A stretch of DNA of 64,000 nucleotides from Gelidibacter mesophilus DSM 14095. Lineage in GTDB: Bacteria; Bacteroidota; Bacteroidia; Flavobacteriales; Flavobacteriaceae. Of this stretch, positions 43,259-52,686 are shown in pieces; positions within the stretch are counted from its first letter, which is position 1; the number at the start of each line of letters is the position of its first letter. The notes beneath the pieces are model-generated. The model did not search any database. It was not told the DNA's origin and saw only the letters and a program-made list of their open reading frames with translations. A program made the translations under genes and the position numbers. The stretch spans positions 1-64,000 of the forward strand of contig NZ_AUHD01000008.1 of the NCBI RefSeq assembly GCF_000423005.1, given 5' to 3'.

Positions 43259-44032
43259 ATGAGCGTTTCAAAATGGATAGGTGCAGGCATAGGGTGGTCA
43301 TTTGGTGGCCCGATAGGCGCCATTATTGGATTGGTATTAGGAACTATTGTAGATTCTGTTGCTAAGAGTGGTACACCACTTTTGGGCGATTGGCAAACCA
43401 AGCAAAAATACGAACCCACCTACAGAACTCAAACCCAGTCACGTCCACAAACACAACCCGGCGATTTTGAAGTGAGCCTTTTGATTTTGGCGTCGGTAGT
43501 CATCAAAGCTGACGGGCACCAAGACCAAAGAGAATTGGATTTTGTACGTCAACAGTTTGTAAATATGTACGGACAGGAACGTGCCAACACTGCTTTTAAA
43601 CTGTTCAAAGGCATCAATCAGCAAGAAATTCCGGTGCGTCAAGTTTGTATGCAGATCCAACAGATGATGGATCATGCGTCACGCCTTCAATTGCTGCATT
43701 TTCTTTTTGGGATTGCAAAAGCCGATGGAATGGTTATTGAAAGCGAAGTAAGTCAGATTTATACCATTTCTGGTTATTTGGGCATCAGCTCCCGCGATTT
43801 TGAAAGCATCAAAGCGATGTTTTATGATAGCAGTGACAATGCCTATAAGATTCTTGAAATTACAAAAGAAGCCACAACGGATGAAATTAAGGCCGCCTAC
43901 AGAAAAATGGCTAAAAAATACCATCCAGATCGCGTGATTCATTTAGGCCCAGAGCATCAAAAAGGTGCTGTGGAGAAATTCAGACAAGTCCAAGAGGCTT
44001 ATGAAAAGCTACAAAAGGAGCGCCGGTTCTAA
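43259..44032 (+). CDS. TerB-like and DnaJ-domain co-chaperone (DjlA-like)
   Basis: 257 residues. A glycine-rich hydrophobic N-terminus ([23 protein letters not shown]) may insert in the membrane. A TerB-like helical domain (about 70-185, [23 protein letters not shown] and [14 protein letters not shown]) and a C-terminal J domain ([34 protein letters not shown]) with the HPD motif follow. The same order is seen in DjlA. It would recruit and stimulate DnaK at the membrane. Confidence 0.9.
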   Translation: MSVSKWIGAGIGWSFGGPIGAIIGLVLGTIVDSVAKSGTPLLGDWQTKQKYEPTYRTQTQSRPQTQPGDFEVSLLILASVVIKADGHQDQRELDFVRQQFVNMYGQERANTAFKLFKGINQQEIPVRQVCMQIQQMMDHASRLQLLHFLFGIAKADGMVIESEVSQIYTISGYLGISSRDFESIKAMFYDSSDNAYKILEITKEATTDEIKAAYRKMAKKYHPDRVIHLGPEHQKGAVEKFRQVQEAYEKLQKERRF

Positions 44033-44298
44033 ATTTTTAAGCCCAATCTATTTAATTGTTTTAAGGTCAGTGAGTTGTTTTAAAAGATGAAAATTCTCTT
44101 ACTTTAATACCTTTTACTAGACTTGATATTCTTCTCTTCTCATAAAAAATATTGAGATGATAATTAGGAACTTCTACTCTCTTGATTTTTTAATTCATCT
44201 CACCTGCAATCTCCAAAAATTTGTTAATTTAGTTCTTTTATAAACTGTCATTTTCTTGATGTTTCAATACATCTTCAAAATCTTTTAAATCCTATATT

Positions 44299-45309
44299 AT
44301 GCAATTAATTTTAAGACCTTATATATTAAAACTGAAGCACACCTTTACCATCTCTAGAGAGTCCCGTGATGAGCAACCTTCATTAATTGTGGAATTAAAG
44401 GAAGATGGACATTCTGGATTTGGTGAAGCCACGTCAAATCCTTATTATAATGTGACCATTAAAGGCATGATGAATGAGCTGAAACAATTGGAACCGCTGA
44501 TTGCTGATTCCTCTGGAATGGCTCCCGAAGAATTTTGGGAGAAAATGGCATCACAATTACCAAATAATAAATTTGCTTTGTGCGCCTTAGATTTGGCCTA
44601 TAACGATTTGTATGCAAGAATAGAAGGCAAGAAATTATATGAATTGTGGGATTATGATACCAGTCATAATCCGCTCACAGATTATACCATCGGAATCGAT
44701 AGTATCGAAAAGATGGTCTTTAAAATGAAGGAATTGGATTGGCCTATTTATAAGATAAAGCTTGGTTCAAAACATGACATTGCAATAGTTCAAGAACTCC
44801 GTAAGCATACCGATGCTATTTTTAGAGTAGACGCCAATTGTGGTTGGACTGCAGATGAGACCATCACCAATGCCAAAGCCTTAAAAGAATTAGGGGTTGA
44901 ATTTATTGAACAACCTTTACCTGCTGACGATTGGGAAGGTCATAAAAAAGTCTTCAATGAATCAGTATTGCCGATAATTGCCGATGAGAGCTGCCAAGTG
45001 GAAGCAGATGTCGAAAAATGCTACCAACATTTTCATGGTATAAACGTCAAATTGACCAAATGTGGCGGGGTCACTCCAGCACGGCGCATGTTGGTAAAGG
45101 CCCGACAATTGGAGATGAAAACCATGGTAGGCTGCATGACCGAATCCACCGTAGGTATTTCAGCAATTGCACATTTATTACCACTTCTGGATTATGTAGA
45201 TATGGATGGTCCACTGCTATTGGCAGAAGATATTGCCACAGGCATCCGTATAGAAAATGGTAAAATTCTCTATAGCGATCTTAATGGTACTGGTGTTACC
45301 TTGCTGTAA
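44299..45309 (+). CDS. Dipeptide epimerase (L-Ala-D/L-Glu epimerase type)
   Basis: A 336-residue enolase-superfamily protein. The capping domain has GFGEATSNPYYNVT. The barrel has the catalytic KxK as YKIKLGS, metal ligands at FRVDANCGW, IEQPLP and ADESCQ, and the second lysine in GINVKLTKCGGVTPARRM. This set matches the muconate-lactonising/dipeptide-epimerase group. A murein dipeptide substrate is suggested by the downstream PBP4-type gene. It starts a unit with the PLP enzyme two bases on. Confidence 0.9.
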   Translation: MQLILRPYILKLKHTFTISRESRDEQPSLIVELKEDGHSGFGEATSNPYYNVTIKGMMNELKQLEPLIADSSGMAPEEFWEKMASQLPNNKFALCALDLAYNDLYARIEGKKLYELWDYDTSHNPLTDYTIGIDSIEKMVFKMKELDWPIYKIKLGSKHDIAIVQELRKHTDAIFRVDANCGWTADETITNAKALKELGVEFIEQPLPADDWEGHKKVFNESVLPIIADESCQVEADVEKCYQHFHGINVKLTKCGGVTPARRMLVKARQLEMKTMVGCMTESTVGISAIAHLLPLLDYVDMDGPLLLAEDIATGIRIENGKILYSDLNGTGVTLL

Positions 45310-45311
45310 TA

Positions 45312-46361
45312 ATGAATGTTGACCAATTTCCGGACAGAACGATTTTAGTTGAGGGCAAACCCTTCCTTTATTTTGGAGGCACGTCCTACTTGGGAATGGC
45401 TACCCATCCTGAATTTCAAAATTTACTTTGTAAGAGCATCAAGGTATGGGGCACTGCCTATGGAAGTTCCAGAAATTCTAATATAAAATTAAATATTTAT
45501 CAAAAGGCTGAAGATTTACTCGCCAAAATTAGTGGGGCCGACGCAGCGCTCACCGTATCCTCCGGTACAATGGCGGGCAAATTAGTCATTGACTACTTGG
45601 CAAAAAGCCATCAGCACTTTTACCATTATCCGAAGACGCATCCTGCCGTAATGGAAAAATCAAGCCTTCCATTATTTATGGATGGCCAATTACATCCAAA
45701 GTTAACTGATAACGCGAAAGAGTCTGTGGTCATCACTGCAGATGCCATACTATCACTAGCCGTACAGCCCACCAACTTCGATTTTTTAGAAAAAATTTCC
45801 ACAAGCAAAACGATCACTTTGCTGGTTGACGAATCCCATAGTCTAGGCATTGTAGGCGCCAATGGCGAAGGCATTTTTAGCAGTGTCAGTCATCCTCGAA
45901 TTTCGCAAAAGCTAATGATCAGCTCACTAACAAAAGCATACGGATGCTCTGGAGGCATGATTGCAGGAAATCAACAACTTATTGAAACTATAAAAAATGA
46001 TGTTGTTTTTATATCCGCATCAGGGATGAATGCCATTTTTTTACAGACGTTTATTGAGGCGCAAGATGTGATACAGAACCAACTTCAAAAGTTAAGAGAT
46101 AATCTGCGGTATTTATTTAACGGGGTCGATTTCTCAAATCATTTTAATTACGACATGGACTATCCTGTGATATATTCGCATAGCACTGTTATTTTTGAGT
46201 ATTTGAAATCTAAGGGCATGATCATCACCAATTTTAAATATCCCAATTACGACACGATGATGAACCGTATTGTGATTACCGCAAACCATACAAAATCAGA
46301 TTTGGAGCAATTAAAGTCTGCCTTGATACAATTCCAAAATGAACCCCTTCACCAAGAATAA
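45312..46361 (+). CDS. AONS-like PLP-dependent acyltransferase/aminotransferase
   Basis: A 349-residue class I/II fold enzyme. The N-terminal YFGGTSYLGMATHPEF and GTAYGSSRNSN are characteristic of the alpha-oxoamine synthase group (8-amino-7-oxononanoate synthase, KBL). The aspartate-histidine pair is LLVDESHSLGIVG and the PLP lysine lies in ISSLTKAYGCSGG. It is about 40 residues shorter than BioF. The product is unclear. Pairing with the dipeptide epimerase suggests amino-acid metabolism rather than biotin. Confidence 0.85.
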   Translation: MNVDQFPDRTILVEGKPFLYFGGTSYLGMATHPEFQNLLCKSIKVWGTAYGSSRNSNIKLNIYQKAEDLLAKISGADAALTVSSGTMAGKLVIDYLAKSHQHFYHYPKTHPAVMEKSSLPLFMDGQLHPKLTDNAKESVVITADAILSLAVQPTNFDFLEKISTSKTITLLVDESHSLGIVGANGEGIFSSVSHPRISQKLMISSLTKAYGCSGGMIAGNQQLIETIKNDVVFISASGMNAIFLQTFIEAQDVIQNQLQKLRDNLRYLFNGVDFSNHFNYDMDYPVIYSHSTVIFEYLKSKGMIITNFKYPNYDTMMNRIVITANHTKSDLEQLKSALIQFQNEPLHQE

Positions 46362-46714
46362 AGAGGTTTTTAAACATAAGCCCTATGGCTACACTATCAA
46401 ATGTTAGATGAATAACCTGTTAGATTCTTGTCTAAATCTATAGAAGACTTCCCATCCATTCAGTAGAGATTTTACACTTATTCTAAACAGTATTAAACCA
46501 CTTTTAAGTTTTGCGCATTCTCTACTTGGCCAATATTTTGGGCGATGGTAACTAATTTTTTGCACAATTTACGTTTCTTAAATCACAACATACAATTTCG
46601 AAATCTCCAATATTCTGAATTTCGAACACTGCATATTCAAAACAATAATTTTGAGATTTCTTAATTTATAGGTTAACTTTAAATATCTTTAACTCAACTT
46701 CGTTTTATTTTGAT
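46362..46714. other. Intergenic before the PBP4-type gene
   Basis: 353 AT-rich bases with no open frame of note. TAACTTTA and ATCTTTAA near 46674-46690 are near-matches to a -7 box but lack the final G. Confidence 0.35.
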
Positions 46715-48016
46715 ATGAACATCACATTAAGTTATTTAAAAAATCAGTTCCGGTTAGGGCCGTTTAGCATTATTACATTGCTATCATTATTGTTATTGAA
46801 CTGTAAATCAGCTCAAGTGTCAAAACACTTAGAAAAATCAATGCACGCTTCCTTTAATGACCATCAATTCACGGGGTTAATGGTGTACAATCCGAGAACG
46901 AAAGACACGGTTTTTAATTATAATTCTGATCGTTATTTCACACCTGCCAGTAATACTAAAATCTTCACACTCTTTACAGCGCTCCAATATTTGCCCGAAA
47001 AAATTCCTGCATTTAAATATACGGTTGTTCAGGATACGTTAATCATTAGAGGTACGGGCGACCCGAGCTTTTTACATCCCTATTTTAAGGATAGTACCGC
47101 ACTGAATTTCATGAAGGATTTCAAAGCCATAAAATTGGTTACAGATAATTACGCAAACAAAAAATTTGGGCCTGGTTGGGCCTGGGAAGATTATGACACC
47201 TATTATAGTCCAGAACGGAGCGCCTTTCCAATGTACGGCAACGTTGTTTCGATTTCCAATACTGACGGATTGAGCACGTATCCAGAATTTCTAAAATCGC
47301 AAACCGACTACTCCTTATTTAGTAAACGTCGGGATTTTAATTCAAATAAATTTTACTACAATCTTAATAGAAAATCTTCTATCGAAGTGCCTTTTGTATT
47401 GGATACCGTGCTAGTCAAAGCGCTTTGGGATGATCTGCTTCCTAATAAGGTTGGGTTGATAGCAAATACCGCAGCTAAAACGGATCAGATATTATACAGT
47501 ATTCCGTCAGACAGTTTGTATAAACGTATGATGCATGTCAGTGATAATTTCTTAGCCGAGCAAATTTTGGTATTGGCTTCTTCCACAATTTCAGATATTC
47601 TCAATACCGATACGGTCAGAACATCCATTCTCGAGAATCAACTCAAAGATTTGAAACATCAACCAGAATGGGTAGATGGATCAGGATTGAGCCGCTATAA
47701 TCTTTTTACACCGTCTTCGTTTGTTCAGGTATTGGATAAACTTTATACTGAAATTCCAAGGGAGCGCTTGTTCAATTTCTTCGCGGTAGGCGGTGTTAGT
47801 GGTACTTTAAAGAATTGGTATGCCGGTGTAAATTCACCTTATATTTATGCTAAAACAGGTACCGTGAACAATGTACATACCTTAAGTGGCTATTTGCTGA
47901 CCAACTCTGGAGAGGTGCTCATATTTAGTTTTATGAACAACAATTACACCACCTCTACCGATAAAATCAAAGAGCAAATGCAAGTCATTCTCGAATATTT
48001 AAGAGATAATTACTAA
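46715..48016 (+). CDS. D-alanyl-D-alanine carboxypeptidase/endopeptidase (PBP4, S13)
   Basis: A 433-residue protein. A lipoprotein-like signal (SLLLLNCKS) gives an outer or inner membrane anchor. The active-site SxxK is SNTK (FTPASNTKIFT), the SxN motif is SDN (HVSDNFLAEQ) and the KTG motif is AKTGTVNN, all in family order. It cleaves D-Ala-D-Ala ends or cross-links of peptidoglycan. Slightly short for PBP4. It converges with the M14 gene, 9 bases apart. Confidence 0.93.
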   Translation: MNITLSYLKNQFRLGPFSIITLLSLLLLNCKSAQVSKHLEKSMHASFNDHQFTGLMVYNPRTKDTVFNYNSDRYFTPASNTKIFTLFTALQYLPEKIPAFKYTVVQDTLIIRGTGDPSFLHPYFKDSTALNFMKDFKAIKLVTDNYANKKFGPGWAWEDYDTYYSPERSAFPMYGNVVSISNTDGLSTYPEFLKSQTDYSLFSKRRDFNSNKFYYNLNRKSSIEVPFVLDTVLVKALWDDLLPNKVGLIANTAAKTDQILYSIPSDSLYKRMMHVSDNFLAEQILVLASSTISDILNTDTVRTSILENQLKDLKHQPEWVDGSGLSRYNLFTPSSFVQVLDKLYTEIPRERLFNFFAVGGVSGTLKNWYAGVNSPYIYAKTGTVNNVHTLSGYLLTNSGEVLIFSFMNNNYTTSTDKIKEQMQVILEYLRDNY

Positions 48017-48025
48017 ATAAATCTC

Positions 48026-49492
48026 TTATTTCCCGTAGAAAATGGCATTTCTAAAATTACTTTCTTTCGTTTTTAAGTTGATTAAAAAACCATTCACCAC
48101 GGCATAATCTACACTGCCATCTTTTTGAAGTACAAAGTTTGGAGTGTTGCCAATGTTCACAAAAAAGCCTGGAACTTTTTGATCTTTGTCCAAGATGTTA
48201 ATTGGCAAAGCCACATCCTTATCTTTTGGTGAAAATTGCGCCAAGCGCACATAGGTATATCCTGATTTTAAAAGTTCGTAGATGTCCATGGCTTCCAAAT
48301 CCTTTAGGGTTTGTATGGTCTTTGGATATACTTTTCCTTCAATCAATCTATAGCCGGTAGCATCAACGGTTTCGTACCCATAGAACGTAGAGAGATCACC
48401 TTTCTCAGCAATGGTGCCAACGTTATAAAATGTCTCATGGTTGGCATCTTGAACTTCTAAATGATTGATTCCAATATCCAAGACATAATCTTTTCCTAAA
48501 AGATTATGGGTGAAACGCTCTATTTTTAAATCAAATAATTTACGATCGTTTTGAGGGATCTTTTCATAATCCTCAATAGGAATGTTTTTATAATTACCAT
48601 TGGCTATCGTATAACACGCTGATAGAATGGATACATAGTTAAGTTTTCTGATCTCCTGTTTTTCAACATCATTTTTATAGCCACCAGATTCGATTAAAAT
48701 TGCGCTTGTCCCCCATTTTTGGATGTTATCACCAAACGCACGTGGTTCAAAATCGTCGTTATAACGGCCCACTTGTCCTGGGGCATATTTTTGAATGATA
48801 TTGTTCATGAAAACTATAACTTTCATAGCATTTCCACGCACATCATTAATTTCCTTTTCATAATTATAGGCAGGTGCCAAATACGAAACGGTTGCTGGTT
48901 TTGGTGTGCGTTCCGCATTGTAATAGGTGCTTTGATCGTGAAGATTAAATCCAAAATCAGCATTTAAGCTATCGCGGATGCGTTTTAGAACTTGACCTTC
49001 GGGGGATTGCAACATCAGTGCGTCTCTATTAATATCAATCCCTAAAGCATTTCTTCTAGTAAAAAGCTCAGCCCCATCAGGATTGAGCATCGGCATAAAA
49101 TGCAGCGTCAATTTGCTCAAAAGTTCTTTCTTTTCTGCTTTAAAATCGTCGCTGTTCAAAAAGTTGAAAATATCGAAAATAGCTTGGGTGGCCGTAGGCT
49201 CGTCACCGTGCATTTGCGACCATAGAAATACATTGATAGCTCCAGTACCCACACTTATCAAACTTATAGTTTTCCCTTTGATACTCTCCCCTACTTTTTG
49301 AACGGTATAGGCGGGATTACTTTTAAGTTTGATGATCAAAGGCTGAATATCTTCATGTTTGATGCGTCGGTTATCTAAACTCAGCTCTTTATAATTTGAA
49401 TAACTATCGTAGAGACTTGTGGTCATATCCTCAACTTGCGCTATTGCAGAGAGCGAAAATAAGGCAAGTACTAAAGTGAAAATAGATTTCAT
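48026..49492 (-). CDS. M14-family zinc carboxypeptidase
   Basis: A 488-residue secreted protein (signal MKSIFTLVLALFSLSAIAQ). The zinc ligands begin with HGDEPT (HxxE, in LWSQMHGDEPTATQAI), followed by MPMLNPDGAELFTRRNALGIDINRD and the third ligand in NLHDQSTYY. These match M14 carboxypeptidases. The C-terminal about 150 residues are an added domain of unknown role. It probably trims cell-wall or dietary peptides. Confidence 0.93.
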   Translation of the reverse strand: MKSIFTLVLALFSLSAIAQVEDMTTSLYDSYSNYKELSLDNRRIKHEDIQPLIIKLKSNPAYTVQKVGESIKGKTISLISVGTGAINVFLWSQMHGDEPTATQAIFDIFNFLNSDDFKAEKKELLSKLTLHFMPMLNPDGAELFTRRNALGIDINRDALMLQSPEGQVLKRIRDSLNADFGFNLHDQSTYYNAERTPKPATVSYLAPAYNYEKEINDVRGNAMKVIVFMNNIIQKYAPGQVGRYNDDFEPRAFGDNIQKWGTSAILIESGGYKNDVEKQEIRKLNYVSILSACYTIANGNYKNIPIEDYEKIPQNDRKLFDLKIERFTHNLLGKDYVLDIGINHLEVQDANHETFYNVGTIAEKGDLSTFYGYETVDATGYRLIEGKVYPKTIQTLKDLEAMDIYELLKSGYTYVRLAQFSPKDKDVALPINILDKDQKVPGFFVNIGNTPNFVLQKDGSVDYAVVNGFLINLKTKESNFRNAIFYGK

Positions 49493-49545
49493 TGATTGAG
49501 TTTTATGTGTTCAAATAAGATAATGCGTGTCCTTAAAAGTCATAA

Positions 49546-50208
49546 TTAATTATACTCTTTTGCAGGTGCTGGTTTCAAATTGAGATCTTTAGTGCCATTT
49601 TTGACAGCTTTCATAAAGTCTTCTCCTGGGTCTGTTTTTTTAGTTCGATACCCTTCATCTACTTCCAACCATAGCTCATGGCCCTCAAAATTAGTGTACT
49701 CATAATGGCCAATTAGATATTCAATCGGATATTTTTTACTCAAATATTTCACGAGCCAAATATTTGCTTTTATTTGCGCTTCCGTCAATGGCACTTCTTT
49801 GGTTCCTCCAACATTTTCAACACCAATCGCTACATGGTTTAATCCGATGACATGGCGTGCCATGGTTGTTTCTGGCATTAATCGGTAAATAGTCCCATCA
49901 GTATCCACTAAAAATTGAGAAGATACATTTAAAGCACTCGCCGTCGCAATTTCCGGTCTGGCGGGTAAGGTCGATTTTGCAAAAGCATTATAGGACTTTT
50001 CCAAGGTTGGAATGGCGGTCCAATGTAAAACAATCATTTTGGGAACAATGGTTGGATTGTCCTGTTCTAAACCATAACGAGTAGAAAGATATTCTTTGGT
50101 GAGTTGGATGCGCTCATTATCAAAGGTAATCGGTTTATCGACAATTCTCTTTGAAGATCCACACGCAAGAAATAAAGACAGACTGATACAAAGGAGAGTG
50201 TATTTCAT
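49546..50208 (-). CDS. N-acetylmuramoyl-L-alanine amidase (Amidase_2)
   Basis: About 220 residues from ATG 50208. A lipobox-like signal (MKYTLLCISLSLFLACGSS) suggests a lipoprotein. The zinc amidase core has MIVLHWTAI (first His), HVIGLNHVAIGVENVGG (second region) and HYEYTNFEGHELW with the late DPGEDF. It cleaves the MurNAc-L-Ala bond in murein. The frame opens eight codons earlier, but the lipoprotein signal fixes the start. Confidence 0.92.
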   Translation of the reverse strand: MKYTLLCISLSLFLACGSSKRIVDKPITFDNERIQLTKEYLSTRYGLEQDNPTIVPKMIVLHWTAIPTLEKSYNAFAKSTLPARPEIATASALNVSSQFLVDTDGTIYRLMPETTMARHVIGLNHVAIGVENVGGTKEVPLTEAQIKANIWLVKYLSKKYPIEYLIGHYEYTNFEGHELWLEVDEGYRTKKTDPGEDFMKAVKNGTKDLNLKPAPAKEYN

Positions 50209-50271
50209 TATTGGGAGTTTAGTGAATCTCAAAGTTAGCGAATTTTTTTATTTCAAAGCGCGTTGTAAAAG

Positions 50272-51432
50272 CTAACCCCGAAATAGGAAAAAATCTTCCT
50301 TCATATCCTCAATCTGTGCATCTTCATTCGTAATTATGTAGTCGATGGCCTTAGACGTGAATTCATCACCTTTATCCGTAAGTGCTACGATTTTATCATC
50401 AATGAGAATCATGTTGTTTTTAAGCGCCAAATCTAAAACAGTCTTACTTTTTACTTTTTGCCAATTGATATGTTCATTAAGATGGTTGACATGGCGTTCT
50501 TCCTTTTCATTGTGATTTTTGAGATGTAGTAAAAATGTAAGTAAAGAAACTTCAATACGTTGTTGTTTTTCACGGTACATCACGGCAATCAAACCTTTAT
50601 TAGGAGCAAATAAATACACAATTAAAAATACAACCCCCAACATCGTCGTTATAGAACCAGCAATTGAAGCATCGAGCCAATGGGCCACCCAATACCCTGA
50701 TACAGCAGCAAACACACCAAACACAATAGCCAGACCAAGCATTTTCTTCAAATCTGTGGTCAATAAATACGCACAGGCAGCAGGGGCAATCATCAAAGCC
50801 ACTACTAGAATGGCACCTACCGCATCAAAAGCGCCAACGGTGGTAATGGAAGCCATAGTCATTAATCCGTAATGAATAACAACGGGTGAAAAACCTAAAG
50901 ATGCGGATAATCCTGCATCAAAAGTACTCACCTTTAATTCTTTAAAAAAAGCAATTAATAGTCCGACGGTAATCGTTAAAATTGTTCCAATAATCCACAA
51001 TGATTTTGGTCCAATATTTATTCCTGCAACTATAAGTCGGTCAAAAGGAGCAAATGCCAATTCACCCAGCAAAACGGCATCCACATCTAAATGGACATCA
51101 TTTGCATTTTTGGCAATCATGATCACGCCAATACTGAACAGGGCCGGAAACACCAAGCCAATAGCCGTATCTTCTTTTACCAATCCCGTTTTTTGGATAC
51201 GTTCCACCAATATAACAGTAACCACACCGGTGAGCGCCGCCAGTAAAATAAGTAGCGGTGAATTTAGATCTTGGGTTATAAAAAACCCGATCACAAGCCC
51301 AGGCAAGATGGCATGACTGATGGCGTCGCTGATCATGGCCATTTTCCTCAATACCAAAAACGTTCCAGGAATGGCACAAGCAATGGCTACCAAACTGGCA
51401 ATGAGCTGTATTTCAAATTGTGCATTACTCAT
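50272..51432 (-). CDS. Metal ABC transporter permease with C-terminal winged helix
   Basis: 386 residues from ATG 51432 (MSNAQFEIQLIASLVAI). Residues 1-280 are a multi-helix ABC-3 type permease with RKMAMISDAISHAILPGLVIGFF, the Mn/Zn family signature. After KGLIAVMYREKQQRIEVSLLTFLLHL comes an about 100-residue DtxR/winged-helix-like tail (VLDLALKNNMILIDDKIVALTDKGDEF). It overlaps the upstream permease stop by 8 bases. It forms the membrane channel with the other permease. Confidence 0.93.
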   Translation of the reverse strand: MSNAQFEIQLIASLVAIACAIPGTFLVLRKMAMISDAISHAILPGLVIGFFITQDLNSPLLILLAALTGVVTVILVERIQKTGLVKEDTAIGLVFPALFSIGVIMIAKNANDVHLDVDAVLLGELAFAPFDRLIVAGINIGPKSLWIIGTILTITVGLLIAFFKELKVSTFDAGLSASLGFSPVVIHYGLMTMASITTVGAFDAVGAILVVALMIAPAACAYLLTTDLKKMLGLAIVFGVFAAVSGYWVAHWLDASIAGSITTMLGVVFLIVYLFAPNKGLIAVMYREKQQRIEVSLLTFLLHLKNHNEKEERHVNHLNEHINWQKVKSKTVLDLALKNNMILIDDKIVALTDKGDEFTSKAIDYIITNEDAQIEDMKEDFFLFRG

Positions 51433-52552
51433 GTTTCTTGAAGTTTTGGTTGTATAAATTGGCCGCGGTCTCAAAACCTTCTTCTGTTAAACTCCACATA
51501 GCACCATCCAATGTCACATAATTTTTATCCACCAACTTTTGAAGGGTCTTACGTGTAAAACCTTGAAAATTATTTAGGATTTTAATGGTATGTGGATGCG
51601 AAATATCTTCATGGGTCTCCGCAATATGATACATGAAGGAAAGTGTTTTTTGAAACTCCAAATCCCGTCTGTTTTTGATAAATCTGATTTGTCGAAACAA
51701 CAAACCTCTACTGGGCGAAAATATAAAAGAAAAGACCACGAACACAGAGGCCACAATTACAATCACTGGACCGGTAGAAAGATTGTCTTGACTGGCACTG
51801 ATGGCCGTTCCAAAAACTCCAGAAAACGCCCCAAAAATTGCCGCTAAAAAAACCATCGTACCCAAACTATTGGTCCATTGTCGTGCAGCAGCCGCTGGTG
51901 CCAATAACATTGCGCTCATCAGGACCACCCCAACGGTCTGTAACCCTAAAACAATGGCCAAAACGATAAATGTTGTTATCAATACATCAATAAATTTGGT
52001 GTTGAAACCCAATGTTTTGGTGTAGTCAGCATCAAACAGTAAAATCTTGAATTCTTTCCAAAATAACAACATCACTATCAAGCAAATACCAGTAACGATG
52101 GCCATTAACCAGACATCACTTTCAACCAAAGTTGCTGCTTGCCCAAACAAATATTTATCCAATCCTGCTTGATTGGCATTAGGTTGCTTCTGAATAAAGG
52201 TGAGCAACAACATTCCAAATCCGAAAAACAGGGAAAGAATAAGCCCTAAGGCGGTATCTGATTTTAAGTGTGTTTTGGTGATGATGCCTCTAATCCAAAA
52301 AGTACCCACAAGTCCGCTGACCAAAGCGCCAAGAAGTAAAGTGTTGCTGTCTTTTGCTCCAGTAATCAAAAATGCCAAGGCAATTCCTGGTAAGGCGGCG
52401 TGAGAAATCGCATCGCCAAGTAGGCTTTGTTTTCGCAGTACTGCAAAACTACCCAGCATGCCAGTTACTGCTCCCAAGATGGCAGTCCCCAAGGTGATGG
52501 TACGAAGCGTATAATCGCTGAAAACTAAAGAGAAGTATTCTTGTAAGTTCAT
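51425..52552 (-). CDS. Metal ABC transporter permease with C-terminal winged helix
   Basis: A 375-residue protein. The ABC-3 permease part has RKQSLLGDAISHAALPGIALAFL, followed by about eight helices. From about residue 290 a soluble tail includes TLSFMYHIAETHEDISHPHT and GFTRKTLQKLVDKNYVTLDGAMWSLTEEGFETA, a winged-helix pattern like that in the partner permease. Paired permeases with such tails recur in Bacteroidota Mn/Fe transporters. A dispersed palindrome lies immediately upstream. Confidence 0.93.
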   Translation of the reverse strand: MNLQEYFSLVFSDYTLRTITLGTAILGAVTGMLGSFAVLRKQSLLGDAISHAALPGIALAFLITGAKDSNTLLLGALVSGLVGTFWIRGIITKTHLKSDTALGLILSLFFGFGMLLLTFIQKQPNANQAGLDKYLFGQAATLVESDVWLMAIVTGICLIVMLLFWKEFKILLFDADYTKTLGFNTKFIDVLITTFIVLAIVLGLQTVGVVLMSAMLLAPAAAARQWTNSLGTMVFLAAIFGAFSGVFGTAISASQDNLSTGPVIVIVASVFVVFSFIFSPSRGLLFRQIRFIKNRRDLEFQKTLSFMYHIAETHEDISHPHTIKILNNFQGFTRKTLQKLVDKNYVTLDGAMWSLTEEGFETAANLYNQNFKKHE

Positions 52553-52557
52553 AACTC

Positions 52558-52580
52558 ATTCCTGCGCAGGCTGGAATCTC
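52558..52580 (-). repeat. Dispersed start-codon palindrome, copy D (permease)
   Basis: On the minus strand, GAGATTCCAGC and GCAGGAAT enclose CTGC with an A/A mismatch. AGGA lies 7 bases before the permease ATG (52552), the same geometry as the hemH copy. Confidence 0.75.
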
Positions 52581-52631
52581 AATTTATTTTTAATTTAAAA
52601 CCTCAACTGATTTCAATATTTATTTTTCTTA

Positions 52632-52662
52632 AACCTTTCAGGTTTTAAAAACTAGAAAGGTT
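52632..52662. repeat. ACCTTTC-family hairpin
   Basis: AACCTTTC and GAAAGGTT arms enclose AGGTTTTAAAAACTA. It sits between the ATPase and permease genes of the metal transporter. Confidence 0.55.
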
Positions 52663-52686
52663 CTATTAATGCCTAATTCCTCATGC

